Assembly (NCBI GenBank): GCA_964549995.1
Contig: CAZJXF010000014.1
Span: forward strand, 1-45,950
Direction of reading: 5' to 3'
DNA from: Desulfatirhabdium sp964549995
GTDB lineage: Bacteria > Desulfobacterota > Desulfobacteria > Desulfobacterales > Desulfatirhabdiaceae
Length of the DNA stretch: 45,950 bases
The notes beneath the pieces are model-generated. The model saw only the letters and a program-made list of their open reading frames with translations, had not been told where the DNA came from and made no database searches. Both the position numbers and the translations under genes were made by a program. Shown piece after piece: positions 34,962 to 44,010 of the stretch. How positions within the stretch are numbered: the stretch's first letter is position 1; each line of letters begins with the position of its first letter.

Positions 34962-35356
34962 GGTATGCCTTGGGTGGTGGTTTCGGCTTTCCTGCAATTC
35001 GGACAGACCCCATAGAGAAACACATCGTGGGCTTCGGTCAGAAATCCCTGAGGGGCTTTGGCCGATGGGTCGAGCAGGCAGCCTTCGATTTCGTATATGT
35101 GTTCGCAGACACGGCAATGAAAATGATGGTGGTGAGCCAGATCGGAAGGCTCGTAAATGGTTCCCTTGATGGGATGATGCCATTTCTTGAGCCATCCTTC
35201 CTCGACCAGAAGCTTGAGGTTGCGGTATACCGTGGCTTGGTTGAGCGTCTTCACCAGGCGCTGTCCGCCGACGAGAACCTCGTCAATGCCGAGCGCCCGA
35301 CGCTCCTTCAGAAAAACCGCCTTGATCGCTTCCCGCTGAGATGTGTTTCGCTTCAT
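34958..35356 (-). CDS. Fur-family metal-responsive regulator (Zur-like?)
   Basis: The 132-residue protein has a winged helix (QREAIKAVFLKERRALGIDE; QATVYRNLKLLVEEGWLKKW), the metal site HHHHFHC, and two C-x2-C zinc-binding pairs (CRVC and CPNC). Divergent placement to znuC suggests zinc control (Zur), but Fur or PerR cannot be excluded. The start at 35356 is chosen from the domain; the longer frame to 35461 crosses the promoter. Confidence 0.85.
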   Translation of the reverse strand: MKRNTSQREAIKAVFLKERRALGIDEVLVGGQRLVKTLNQATVYRNLKLLVEEGWLKKWHHPIKGTIYEPSDLAHHHHFHCRVCEHIYEIEGCLLDPSAKAPQGFLTEAHDVFLYGVCPNCRKAETTTQGIP

Positions 35357-35437
35357 GAATGATCTCTTGGAGCCGGTTTCGTCCGGTCTCGTTGCACAGC
35401 CCACCTGGTTGAATCCAATTCGTCCGTTGGGATGTTC

Positions 35438-35466
35438 TCTATATAAAACAAATGGTTTCATCGCAA
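35438..35466 (-). promoter_or_regulatory. Candidate promoter of the fur-family gene
   Basis: On the minus strand TTGCGA (35461-35466) and TATAGA (35438-35443) are 17 bases apart in a locally AT-rich stretch, about 80 bp upstream of the fur ATG. Agreement with consensus is 4 of 6 at each element. Confidence 0.45.
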
Positions 35467-35533
35467 GACTTTCCTGTTTATCCTCGGAATCCTGTCGACG
35501 TCTTCGGGTCGATCAATGGCGGAAATGGGGGAC

Positions 35534-35581
35534 GCGAATCTATCTATTAGCGAATCTATCTTGCAAAATCTCTTGCAAGAG
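35534..35581. promoter_or_regulatory. Direct repeats and dyad between fur and znuC
   Basis: GCGAATCTATCT occurs twice (35534-35545 and 35550-35561), followed by a perfect 12-bp palindrome, CTCTTGCAAGAG (35570-35581). This cluster lies between divergent metal genes and is the best candidate for a shared operator, although it does not match a textbook Fur or Zur box. Confidence 0.4.
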
Positions 35582-35645
35582 TTCAAGATTTCTTTCATAT
35601 CGTTGCGGGAAAGAAGCCTTGACGGCGTTCGTCATCCGCTTTTCT

Positions 35646-35679
35646 TCTGACTTCTGACTCCTGACTTCTGACTTCTGAT
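35646..35679. repeat. Tandem heptamer repeat TTCTGAC
   Basis: Five head-to-tail copies of TTCTGAC (complement of GTCAGAA), one degenerate, lie about 65 bp upstream of znuC. Same unit as 21385-21447. Confidence 0.75.
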
Positions 35680-35744
35680 ATTCGAATTTCGTAGGAATCC
35701 CATCGCCTATCATCCCGAACCCAAAGCCTCAGTGCCGACAACCC

Positions 35745-36572
35745 ATGAACCTTCTTCCATCGTCCGATACCGAACCCTTCGCCGTTAGATTCGAAGATCT
35801 ATCCGTCGCCTTCGGTTCCATCGCCGTTCTCGATCACATCCATGCCCGGGTGCCCAAGGGCGGGTGGACCGCAGTCATCGGTCCGAACGGCGCCGGAAAA
35901 ACGACGCTCCTGATGGCCTTGCTGGGACAGGTGTCTTATAGCGGGGCTGTCCGGTTCGGTGGAGACGGAAGGATCCCCCGAATCGGATATGTGCCCCAAC
36001 GCATGGCCGTCGATCGAGGCATGCCGATCGAGGTGATCGAATTTCTGATGATGGGGATGCAGCGGATGCCGTTGTGGTTGGGGAAACGCTCCGCCCTGAA
36101 ACACAAGGCCATGGAGCTGTTGGCTTCCGTTCAGGCCGAAGGGCTTGCCGCCAGAAGGCTTGGGGCGTTGTCCGGAGGGGAACTGCAGCGGGTCCTTCTG
36201 GCGCTTGCCCTGCAGCATCAGCCGGAGCTTCTGGTGCTGGATGAGCCGGCTGCAGGCGTGGACGTTCAAGCCGAATATCTGATGTGTTCGTTGCTGCATT
36301 CTCTGCAGGAGCGATACGGGTTTACCCAGATCATGGTCAGCCATGATCTGGGAACGGTCCTGCACCATGCCACCCACGTGATCGCCATCAATCGCACCTG
36401 CATCGCCGAAGGTCCGCCCCGTCAGGTCCTCGTTCCGGAAACGCTCGGCGTGCTGTTCGGGCCTCACAAGGGCGTTCTGGATACCTCTCTGTGGCAGCCG
36501 TGTGGACGGGGGCCGTTGTGTTGTGGGGAGGGGCGGGAGTCCAAGGTCAGAAGTCAGGGAAATGGGGATTGA
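35745..36572 (+). CDS. znuC: Metal (zinc/manganese) ABC transporter ATPase ZnuC-like
   Basis: The 275-residue ATPase has Walker A GPNGAGKTT, the signature LSGGELQRVLLALAL, Walker B ELLVLDEPAAGVD and the H-loop MVSHDLG. This variant is typical of ZnuC-type metal importers. The last dozen residues (GRESKVRSQGNGD) are read from AGTCAGR heptamer repeat DNA, so the natural C-terminus has been replaced or extended. Its permease partner lies 6.2 kb away beyond an efflux cassette. No substrate-binding protein (ZnuA) is in view. No strong ribosome binding site. Confidence 0.88.
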   Translation: MNLLPSSDTEPFAVRFEDLSVAFGSIAVLDHIHARVPKGGWTAVIGPNGAGKTTLLMALLGQVSYSGAVRFGGDGRIPRIGYVPQRMAVDRGMPIEVIEFLMMGMQRMPLWLGKRSALKHKAMELLASVQAEGLAARRLGALSGGELQRVLLALALQHQPELLVLDEPAAGVDVQAEYLMCSLLHSLQERYGFTQIMVSHDLGTVLHHATHVIAINRTCIAEGPPRQVLVPETLGVLFGPHKGVLDTSLWQPCGRGPLCCGEGRESKVRSQGNGD

Positions 36573-36588
36573 CTTTTTTTTGTATATT

Positions 36589-36677
36589 TGATGGACTCGC
36601 AAAACACCACCCACCCTCCTGCTGGAAGTCCGGTATTGGAAGGAAATCGGTGAGAGGCGACTTTTTCGAGACCATCA
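36589..36677. repeat. Fold-back repeat, 89-bp deleted copy
   Basis: It begins TGATGGACTCGCAAAACACC and ends GACTTTTTCGAGACCATCA. The interior (CTCCTGCTGGAAGTCCGGTA, then TTGGAAGGAAATCGGTGAGA) matches the arm of 23111-23420 and the copy at 27206-27310. It follows the znuC stop and a run of eight T. Confidence 0.75.
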
Positions 36678-36864
36678 TAACAGGGTTTCAGGCTGTTTTT
36701 CGCCTTGTTGCGCTGAGCCTGTCGAACCAGAAAACCATTGTTTCCATGGTGTCCATCCGCTCGATCCTTCAAGATCGTGCTGCCGAATTTTTCCGCTGTT
36801 GAGCACGATCCATCTGCCCTCCTGCGAGTCAATCAAGGGCAGATGGCTTTTTGCAAGACCATGA
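36678..36864. repeat. Diverged fold-back element upstream of the efflux operon
   Basis: Its layout resembles the right half of 23111-23420 (GTTTCCAT, then CCATCCGC, then a GATC hairpin, then a GAATTTTTCCGCTG segment and a GGCTTTTTGCAAGACCATGA end). The hairpin arms differ: GATCGTGCT / AGCACGATC (36773-36781, 36802-36810) and CATCTGCCCT / AGGGCAGATG (36811-36820, 36836-36845), both perfect. Confidence 0.6.
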
Positions 36865-36893
36865 CTCAGGGAAAGATATGGGGAGGAAGACGA

Positions 36894-38108
36894 ATGGGGA
36901 TTACGAGATTGAGCAGGAATTTCGGGTGCTTTTCGATTGCCGTCGTTTCGATCGGTATGCTGCTGTGTCTTTCAGGCTGCAAGGAGGAAAAGGCGACGGT
37001 AGCGCCTCATCCGCCTCCGGTCGTCACGGTGATGGAAGTCGTTCCAAGAGACGTCCCTGTATCGATCGAATATGTCGCCCAGACCCAAAGCTCCCATCAG
37101 GTGGACATCCATGCGCGGGTCAGCGGTTTTCTGGATCGCCGGATGTACAGGGAAGGCGAGCTCGTGAAACAAGGGCAGGTGTTGTTTCAAATGGACTCCA
37201 AACCCTTCCAGGCCCAATTGAATCAGGCCCTTGCGGTGCTTTCCATGCAGAATGCGACCCTGCAGACCGCCCGAGCCAACCTGGCCCGGATCAAACCGTT
37301 GGCGGAGCTGAAGGCCCTCTCCCAGAAAGACCTCGATGATGCCACCGGTCAGTTCGAATCGGCTTCGGCAGCCGTAGAGCAGGCCAAGGCTCAGGTCGAA
37401 ACCGCCCGGTTGAATCTCTCCTATACCACCATTACCTCTCCGGTGACAGGGGTCGCAGGTGCCGCCCAACAGACGGACGGCACCTACATCAGCACGCAGA
37501 ACAGCCTGCTTACGACCGTTTCGGTGCTTTCGCCGATGTGGGTGAACTTCAGCATTTCCGAAAACGAGATCCAGCGCTTTCGCAACCAGGCGGAAAAAGG
37601 GTTGATCCAAAGACCCAAGGACGACAGCTATGTGGTCGAGGTGATTCTCGTAGATGGCTCCATTTTCCCCCATACCGGTCGGATCACCTTCGCCGATCCT
37701 TCGTTCAATTCTCAGACCGGAACCTTTCTGATTCGGGCCAGCGTCGAAAACCCCAAGGGCGTGTTACGCCCCAACCAGTATGTCCGGGTGAGGTTGCGGG
37801 GTGCTATGCGGCCTCATGCCGTTCTCGTGCCGCAGATCGCCGTGCAGCAGGGCCCCAAAGGTCATTTCGTTTGGGTGGTGGGTGCGGATGGCAAGGTGGA
37901 TCAACGGCCGGTGGTGGTCGGCGACTGGCATGGTGCCGACTGGTTCATTTTTGAAGGGCTGACGGCTGGGGATCGGGTGGTGGTGGAAGGCACACTTGCC
38001 CTGCGGCCCGATATGCCGGTAGTGGTCAAACCCTATGTCCGAAGCGCCGAAGCGTCGTCGACCGAGGAAGCTCAACCGAAAACCGGTGCCGAGAAGGCTT
38101 CAAATTAA
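36894..38108 (+). CDS. RND efflux periplasmic adaptor lipoprotein
   Basis: The 404-residue adaptor of the AcrA/MexA family carries a lipoprotein signal (MLLCLSGC, lipidated Cys about 26). Barrel-sandwich and hairpin regions follow (DIHARVSGFLDRRMYREGEL, then QVETARLNLSYTTITSPVTG), then the beta-barrel part. It links the inner-membrane pump to the outer-membrane channel. The ATG at 36894 has a GGGAGGAAG ribosome binding site; longer readings start inside repeat DNA. First gene of a three-gene efflux operon. Confidence 0.92.
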   Translation: MGITRLSRNFGCFSIAVVSIGMLLCLSGCKEEKATVAPHPPPVVTVMEVVPRDVPVSIEYVAQTQSSHQVDIHARVSGFLDRRMYREGELVKQGQVLFQMDSKPFQAQLNQALAVLSMQNATLQTARANLARIKPLAELKALSQKDLDDATGQFESASAAVEQAKAQVETARLNLSYTTITSPVTGVAGAAQQTDGTYISTQNSLLTTVSVLSPMWVNFSISENEIQRFRNQAEKGLIQRPKDDSYVVEVILVDGSIFPHTGRITFADPSFNSQTGTFLIRASVENPKGVLRPNQYVRVRLRGAMRPHAVLVPQIAVQQGPKGHFVWVVGADGKVDQRPVVVGDWHGADWFIFEGLTAGDRVVVEGTLALRPDMPVVVKPYVRSAEASSTEEAQPKTGAEKASN

Positions 38109-38122
38109 AGGAGGCCGGGCCG

Positions 38123-41100
38123 ATGTTCTCGAGATTCTTCATTGAACGGCCGATTTTCGCGGCGGTTCTGTCGATCATCATCTGTATTGCCGGGGCCGTT
38201 TCCATCGCTGTGCTCCCGATCGAATGGTACCCCCCCCATCACACCCGTTCAGATCACGGTTTCGGCAAGCTATCCCGGGGCCGACGCCAAAACGCTGGCC
38301 GACTCTGTGGCTGCGCCCATCGAGGCGCAGATCAACGGGGTGGACAACATGCTCTACATGACATCGACCAGCTCCTCGAACGGCCTGCTGAGCCTCTCGG
38401 TGTATTTCGATCTCAAGACCGATCCGGATATCGCCCAGGTGCTGGTACAGAATCGGGTGAATCTGGCCCTGCCGCAGCTGCCGTCGATCGTGACCCAGCA
38501 GGGCGTATCCGTTCAGAAGCAGTCCTCCTCCATCCTGATGATCGTTACCCTCACCTCGAAGGATAACCGCTACAGCAGCGACTACATCGCCAACTACGCC
38601 AATGTCTATGTACTGGATGCCCTCAAACGGGTGCCGGGTGCCGGGCAGGCTGCCGTGCTCGGGACGGCGGATCAGGCCATGCGCATCTGGATGAATCCGG
38701 ATCGCATGGCTTCCCTGGGGATCACGACCAGCGACATTCAGCAGGCCGTGGCTTCCCAGAACGCCCTGTTCGGGGCCGGTCAGATCGGACAGCAACCCAG
38801 CTCCGGCAAGGTGGAGTTGACCTTTCCCGTGGTGACCCAGCGGCCGTTTACCGATCCGGCCCAGTACGAGAACATCATCCTGCGGGCCAGTCAGGATGGC
38901 AGCGCCATCGTCCGCCTGAAGGACGTCGCCCGGGTGGAAGTGGGCCGACGTCAGTATATCCTCGAGAGCAAGCTCAACGGAACGCCCGCCACGATGATTG
39001 CGGTGTACCAGCAGCCGGGTGCCAACGCCCTGAAGGTTTCCGAAGCGGTGCGCCGGATGATGGCGCAGATGCAGGAAAGCTTCCCGGAAGGCCTCGACTA
39101 TGTGATATCGCTCGATACCACGAACTTCGTGCGCCTGTCGATCCAGGAAGTCCAGGAGACGCTGGTGGAAGCGGTGATTCTGGTGATTCTGGTGGTTTTT
39201 CTATTTCTGCAGAATTTTCGGGCCACCATCATCTGCACCATCGCCATTTTCGTCGCGCTCATCGGCACGTTTTCAGGCATGTTGGCGCTGGGTTTTTCCA
39301 TCAACCTGCTCACGCTTTTCGGGCTGGTGCTCGCCATCGGCATCGTGGTGGATGATGCCATCGTGGTGGTGGAAAATGTGGAAAGAAACATGAGCCGGTT
39401 GCATCTTCCGCCGAGGGAGGCCACCATCCGGGCCATGTCGGAGGTGACGAGCCCTGTCATCGCAACCGTGCTGGTCATGGCCGCCGTGTTCGTTTCCGCC
39501 GCCTTTCTGCCCGGCACAACGGGTCAGTTGTACAAGCAGTTTGCCATTACCATCGCCATATCCGTGGCCATTTCCGGTTTCGTCGCTCTGACGCTCACCC
39601 CTGCCATGTGCGGCTTCATGTTGCGGCATGCCCCAGCCCCCCAAAAAGGGCCTTTTGCCTGGTTCAACCGCCTTTTCGACGCATTCACCCAAGCCTTCGG
39701 TCGGGCCGTGGTGCTGGTCATCAAGCGCATGGGCATTGCGTTGGTGCTGCTGGCCGTGATGGTCTGGGGAATCGTTCACCTCTTCCGTCTCCTGCCGACC
39801 AGTTTCGTTCCTGCAGAGGATCAGGGCTATGTGATGGCAGCCATCATCATGCCGGATGCCGCAAGCATCGATCGCACCCGTGTTGTGGCGGATGCGGTGG
39901 ACGATATCTTGAAAAAGATCCCTGGTGTGGAAAACCGGACGGAGCTTGTCGGCTACAGCCTGCTCGACGGCAGCCTCAAGCCCAATGCCGGGACGTTTTT
40001 CATCACACTCAAACCCTTCGAAGAACGCTATAGCTCTGTGCAGCGTGCCAAGACCGAAAATGTGCGGGCCGTAATCGGGCGCTTGTACCGAGAGGCGCAG
40101 GGCATCGTGCAGGGTATGGTCATTCCGTTTGCGCCGCCTGCCATTCCCGGCATCGGATCCACCGGCGGATTCGAATTCTGGATCCAGGATCGGGAAGCCG
40201 GCGATCCGGCAAAGCTCGAGGAGGTGACACAGCGTTTCCTGCAGCGGGCGAGACAGCGGCCAGAGCTCAGCGGGCTCAACACGACCTACCGAGCCTCGAC
40301 GCAGCAGCTTCGGGCCGATGTGGACCGGGAAAAGGCAACGTTGCTGGGGGTTCCGGTGAGCGATGTCTACAGTGCCATTCAGGCACAGTTCGGCTCCCTT
40401 ACCGTCAGTCAGTACAATGCGTTCAGCCGGGTGTGGTGGGTGGTCTTGCAGTCGGATTCGGCATTCCGTCAACAACCGGAAGACCTTACGCGGCTCTATA
40501 CCCGTTCGAACCAGCAACAGATGGTGCCGCTGTCCTCCCTGGTCAGCACCCGCTGGGTGACCGGCCCCGATCTGCTGCCTCATTTCAATGGGTTCCCCGC
40601 AGCGAAGATCAACGGCAGCGCAGCCGCAGGCTACAGTTCGGGTCAGGCCATCGCTGTGATGGAACAATTGGCCCGGGAGGTGCTTCCTGCGGGTTACTCC
40701 TTCGCCTGGTCGGGGCTGGCCCTCGAAGAGAAGAAATCCGGCGGCACCTCCTCACTGGCCTTCATCTTCGGGTTGGTGTTCGTCTTTTTGATCCTGGCCG
40801 CCCAGTACGAGTCCTGGACCCTGCCGGGATCGGTCATGACGGCCGTGCCTTTCGGCGTGCTGGGTGCGCTGACGTTCAACTGGCTGCGGGGCCTGGAAAA
40901 CGATGTCTATTTCCAGATCGGACTTCTGGTGCTGGTGGGGCTGGGCGCAAAGAACGCCCTGCTGCGGGTGACGTTTGCCGTCGATCTGCGCAAGCAGGGC
41001 AAATCTGTCATGGAAGCGACAATTCTGGCGGGCGAGATGCGCCTGCGGCCGATCATCATGACATCCCTCGCCTTCATTTTCGGGGTGCTTCCACTGGCCG

Positions 41101-41339
41101 TGGCTATGGGGGCCGGCGCCAACGCCAGGCACTCCATCGGGACGGGCATCATCGGCGGGATGATCGGGGAGGCGACACTCGCGATGCTTTATGTGCCGCT
41201 GTTCTTCTATATGTTTGATCGGTGGACGGAGCGATCCCTGGAGCGGAAGACCAAACGGAAGGCAATTTCCGGGGAAACGGAGCCATCCGATTCTCGGCCC
41301 CCCGACGAACCGGAAGGTGATCGGAAGGAGGGAAACTGA
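38123..41339 (+). CDS. RND (HAE1) efflux pump, frameshifted in an 8-C tract
   Basis: Joined across one frameshift this is a roughly 1071-residue AcrB/MexB-type proton-driven pump. The ATG at 38123 (AAAGGAGG upstream) gives the standard start MFSRFFIERPIFAAVLSIII up to IEWYP. After eight C residues (38230-38237) the frame breaks. The correct continuation, PITPVQITVSASYPGADAKT, is in another frame and runs to 41339. Seven C would restore it. Conserved proton-relay aspartates are in GIVVDDAIVVVENV; other family blocks (TLTPAMCGFMLR, SFVPAEDQGY) are intact. Either a base error, a recent inactivation, or a slippery switch tract. Otherwise the gene looks functional. Confidence 0.88.
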
Positions 41340-41341
41340 AG

Positions 41342-42739
41342 ATGCGCTGGATCATTGCCCTCGCTATGATTGCCTGCTCGATTGGCTGCACGGTCGGCCC
41401 GGATTATGTCCGACCGGATGTGGATGTGCCTGATGCCTGGCGTTTCGAAGACAAGTCAGCGCAAGATACGGCCAACACCGAGTGGTGGAAACAGTTTCGG
41501 GATCCGGAGCTGGATGGTCTGATTGCCGAGGCTCTGGAAAACAACAAGAATGTCCGGCTGGCGGCTGCCAACATCGAAAAGGCGGCGGCCGTGCTCGTCC
41601 AGAGCCGCTCCCAGCTCTTTCCCCAGATCCGATACAGCGGCGGTGGAACAAGGCAGCGCGCCACGGAGCAAGGGGCGACTCCGATTCCACCATCTGTCCC
41701 CAATCCGCAGACATCGTTGCAGGGGCTTGTCAGCGCCGGTTGGGAGATCGATCTTTGGGGCCGGATCGAGCGCGAGACCGAGGCGGCCCGCGCCAACCTG
41801 CTCGCTGCCGAGGAAGCCAAACGCGGGGTTGTCCTGTCGCTGGTGTCATCGGTGGCTGGAACCTACATCCACCTGCTGGGCCTCGACATGCAGCTTCTGA
41901 TCGCCCAACAAACGCTCGAGACCTATGCCGAGTCGGTTCGGCTCTTCGAGCTGCAATTCCAGTACGGCCAGATTTCCCAGATGGTCTTGGAGCAGGCGCG
42001 TACCCAATACGAAACGGCTGCAGGCAAGATTCCGCAGATCGAATCCGAGATTGCGCAGACGGAGCATGCCCTGTCGATCCTGCTGGGCCGAAATCCCGGC
42101 CCCATTCGGCGTACCCGAACGCTCTCGGAGCTGGCGATTCCTGTCGTCCCTGCCGGTCTGCCATCGGAGGTTCTCAGAAATCGGCCTGACATCCGGGAGG
42201 CGGAACAGAATTTGATCGCCGCAAACGCCCAGATCGGAGCGGCCCGGGCGCTTTATTTCCCATCGATCTCCCTGACAGGTGTCTTCGGGACATCGAGTGC
42301 CGAGCTCTCCAACCTCTTCAATGGTTCGGCACGCACGTGGAGTTTTGCCGGAACCGTGACCGGGCCGATTTTCAATGCGGGGGCCATTGCCGCACAAGTG
42401 CGGCAGGCTGAGGCTGTTCGCAAAGCAGCCCTTCTTGGCTATGAAATGGCCATTCAGAGTGCGTTTGCGGATGTGGAGAATGCCTTGGCGGCGCGAGAGA
42501 AACTGGCCGTTCAACTTCAGGCGCAGGAGCGGCTGGTGAAGGCCAGCAAGGAATATGTGCGCCTGGCTAAGCTTCAGTACGAAGGCGGATATGCCACCTA
42601 TCTCACCGTTCTGAACGCCCAGCAGCAGCTTTTTCCGGCGGAGCTCAACCATGCCCAATACCTGGCGTCGGTTTTCGCTTCCTACGTCAACATCTACAAG
42701 GCGATGGGGGGAGGCTGGGTGGCCGGGGAAGATAGGTAG
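41342..42739 (+). CDS. RND efflux outer-membrane factor (NodT family lipoprotein)
   Basis: The 465-residue protein has a lipoprotein signal (ACSIGC) and the TolC-like start CTVGPDYVRPDVDVPDAWRF. The two repeated coiled-coil halves are seen in AALNIEK-like helices and LRNRPDIREAEQNLIAANAQ, and the family block YFPSISLTGVFGT is present. It forms the outer-membrane duct of the pump. GGAAGGAGGG precedes the ATG. Its stop is at the junction with a repeat arm. Confidence 0.92.
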   Translation: MRWIIALAMIACSIGCTVGPDYVRPDVDVPDAWRFEDKSAQDTANTEWWKQFRDPELDGLIAEALENNKNVRLAAANIEKAAAVLVQSRSQLFPQIRYSGGGTRQRATEQGATPIPPSVPNPQTSLQGLVSAGWEIDLWGRIERETEAARANLLAAEEAKRGVVLSLVSSVAGTYIHLLGLDMQLLIAQQTLETYAESVRLFELQFQYGQISQMVLEQARTQYETAAGKIPQIESEIAQTEHALSILLGRNPGPIRRTRTLSELAIPVVPAGLPSEVLRNRPDIREAEQNLIAANAQIGAARALYFPSISLTGVFGTSSAELSNLFNGSARTWSFAGTVTGPIFNAGAIAAQVRQAEAVRKAALLGYEMAIQSAFADVENALAAREKLAVQLQAQERLVKASKEYVRLAKLQYEGGYATYLTVLNAQQQLFPAELNHAQYLASVFASYVNIYKAMGGGWVAGEDR

Positions 42740-42794
42740 GTGTCTCCTCCCATGCGACTCGGATGAGACTTGTGGAGTTTTTGCGAGACCATCA
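42740..42794. repeat. Single arm of the fold-back family between OMF and znuB genes
   Basis: The inverted left arm (CTCCTCCCATGCGACTCGGA, then TGAGACTTGTGGAG) ends TTTTTGCGAGACCATCA. It starts directly after the outer-membrane factor stop and ends seven bases before the znuB ATG, and has replaced any normal ribosome binding site there. Confidence 0.8.
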
Positions 42795-42800
42795 AACATT

Positions 42801-43655
42801 ATGGATCTATTCTATTCGATCATCTCGCTGCTGTTTCCGTTCGCCTGCCTGCAGGATCGTTTCATGCAGCAGGCCATGTTGGGGTTGCTGCTGCTTTCCC
42901 CGATGACCGCCGCCATGGGGGTGCAGGTGGTGAATTTCCGGATGGCCTTTTTTGCGGATGCCATCAGCCATTCGGCCTTCGCCGGAGTGGCGATCGGTCT
43001 GATCTTCTCCTGGCATCCCCATCTTGCCATGCCGCTCTTCGGGGTCATCGTCGGCATCTGGATCATGGCCACCCAGAGACGGAGCCGCAAGCTGTCTTCG
43101 GATACCGTGATCGGGGTGTTCTTTGCCGCTGTCGTGGCGTTCGGGCTTGCCGTCGTCAGCAGGGACCCCAATCTCTCTCGGGACCTGCAGCAGTTTCTGT
43201 ATGGGGATATTCTGACCATCTCGGATGAGGATATCCTTTATATAATGGGGCTGTTCGCGGTGCTGGCGGGCTTTCAGGTCATTGGATACAACCGGATGCT
43301 TTATATCGGCTTCGATCCGATGCTGGCATCCGTGCACCGGGTGCGTGTGGCCCTCTATCAATATGTATTTGCGGCCTTGCTGTCTCTGGTGGTGATTCTG
43401 TCGGTGTGGGCCGTCGGCGTTCTATTGGTGACGGCCATGCTGATCGTGCCCGCAGCTTCCGCCAGGAATATCGCCCGGTCTGCAGGGAGCATGTTCTGGT
43501 GGGCGATCGCCATCGGGGTGAGTTCTTCGGTTGTCGGGTTGATCGTCTCGGCTCAGGACTGGGCGCAGACGGCAACCGGAGCGACGATCATTCTGGTGGC
43601 TTTCGGATGGTTTCTGGCCAGCACGGTCGTGGCGCGATGGTGGGGCAGCCGCTGA
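42801..43655 (+). CDS. znuB: Metal (zinc/manganese) ABC transporter permease ZnuB-like
   Basis: The 284-residue permease of the ABC-3 family has about eight helices and family blocks FRMAFFADAISHSAFAGVAI and ALLSLVVILSVWAVGVLLVT. It is the membrane partner expected for the ATPase at 35745. The ATG at 42801 lacks a clear ribosome binding site because repeat DNA abuts it. Translation may need read-through from the efflux genes. Converges on azlD. Confidence 0.88.
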   Translation: MDLFYSIISLLFPFACLQDRFMQQAMLGLLLLSPMTAAMGVQVVNFRMAFFADAISHSAFAGVAIGLIFSWHPHLAMPLFGVIVGIWIMATQRRSRKLSSDTVIGVFFAAVVAFGLAVVSRDPNLSRDLQQFLYGDILTISDEDILYIMGLFAVLAGFQVIGYNRMLYIGFDPMLASVHRVRVALYQYVFAALLSLVVILSVWAVGVLLVTAMLIVPAASARNIARSAGSMFWWAIAIGVSSSVVGLIVSAQDWAQTATGATIILVAFGWFLASTVVARWWGSR

Positions 43656-43665
43656 ACCGATTGGT

Positions 43666-44010
43666 CTACCGGATGTGCATCCAGGTGGGCGACCAAGTTT
43701 CCAGAAGCCAGTAAGCAGCCATGCCGATGACGGCCGTCCAGCCGAGGGAACGGGTCTTGAGGGCTGTCCACAGGGCCGGTATGGCGGCAAGGCTTGCCGG
43801 ATGAACGAGGATCAGCTGTCTCGGAGTTCCGGTGGTGAATACGGCCGGAAACAGGAGTGCACCCAGAATGGCCGATGGGATGAGATCGAGCCATCGGACA
43901 AGCCATTCCGGCATGGGCGATCGGTTCAGGACAACCAGCGGCAACCAGCGGGGGACATAGGTGACGAGTCCCATTGCTGCAACGATCCACAAATAGGTCT
44001 CGGAGCTCAT
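43666..44010 (-). CDS. azlD: AzlD-family branched-chain amino acid export subunit
   Basis: This 114-residue membrane protein has three to four helices and family features YVPRWLPLVVLNRSPMPEWL and IPSAILGALLFPAV. With AzlC it forms an exporter of branched-chain amino acids. The ATG at 44010 overlaps the azlC stop by ATGA; the longer frame lies in azlC. Confidence 0.88.
   Translation of the reverse strand: MSSETYLWIVAAMGLVTYVPRWLPLVVLNRSPMPEWLVRWLDLIPSAILGALLFPAVFTTGTPRQLILVHPASLAAIPALWTALKTRSLGWTAVIGMAAYWLLETWSPTWMHIR

Noticed and set aside
38142..38237. Separate start of the pump at 38142
   Set aside because: That reading gives a non-family Arg/Ser-rich N-terminus, while 38123 gives the standard start with a good ribosome binding site; a frameshift explains both.
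39273..40667. 464-codon open frame on the minus strand
   Set aside because: Antisense to the RND pump, whose motifs are intact.
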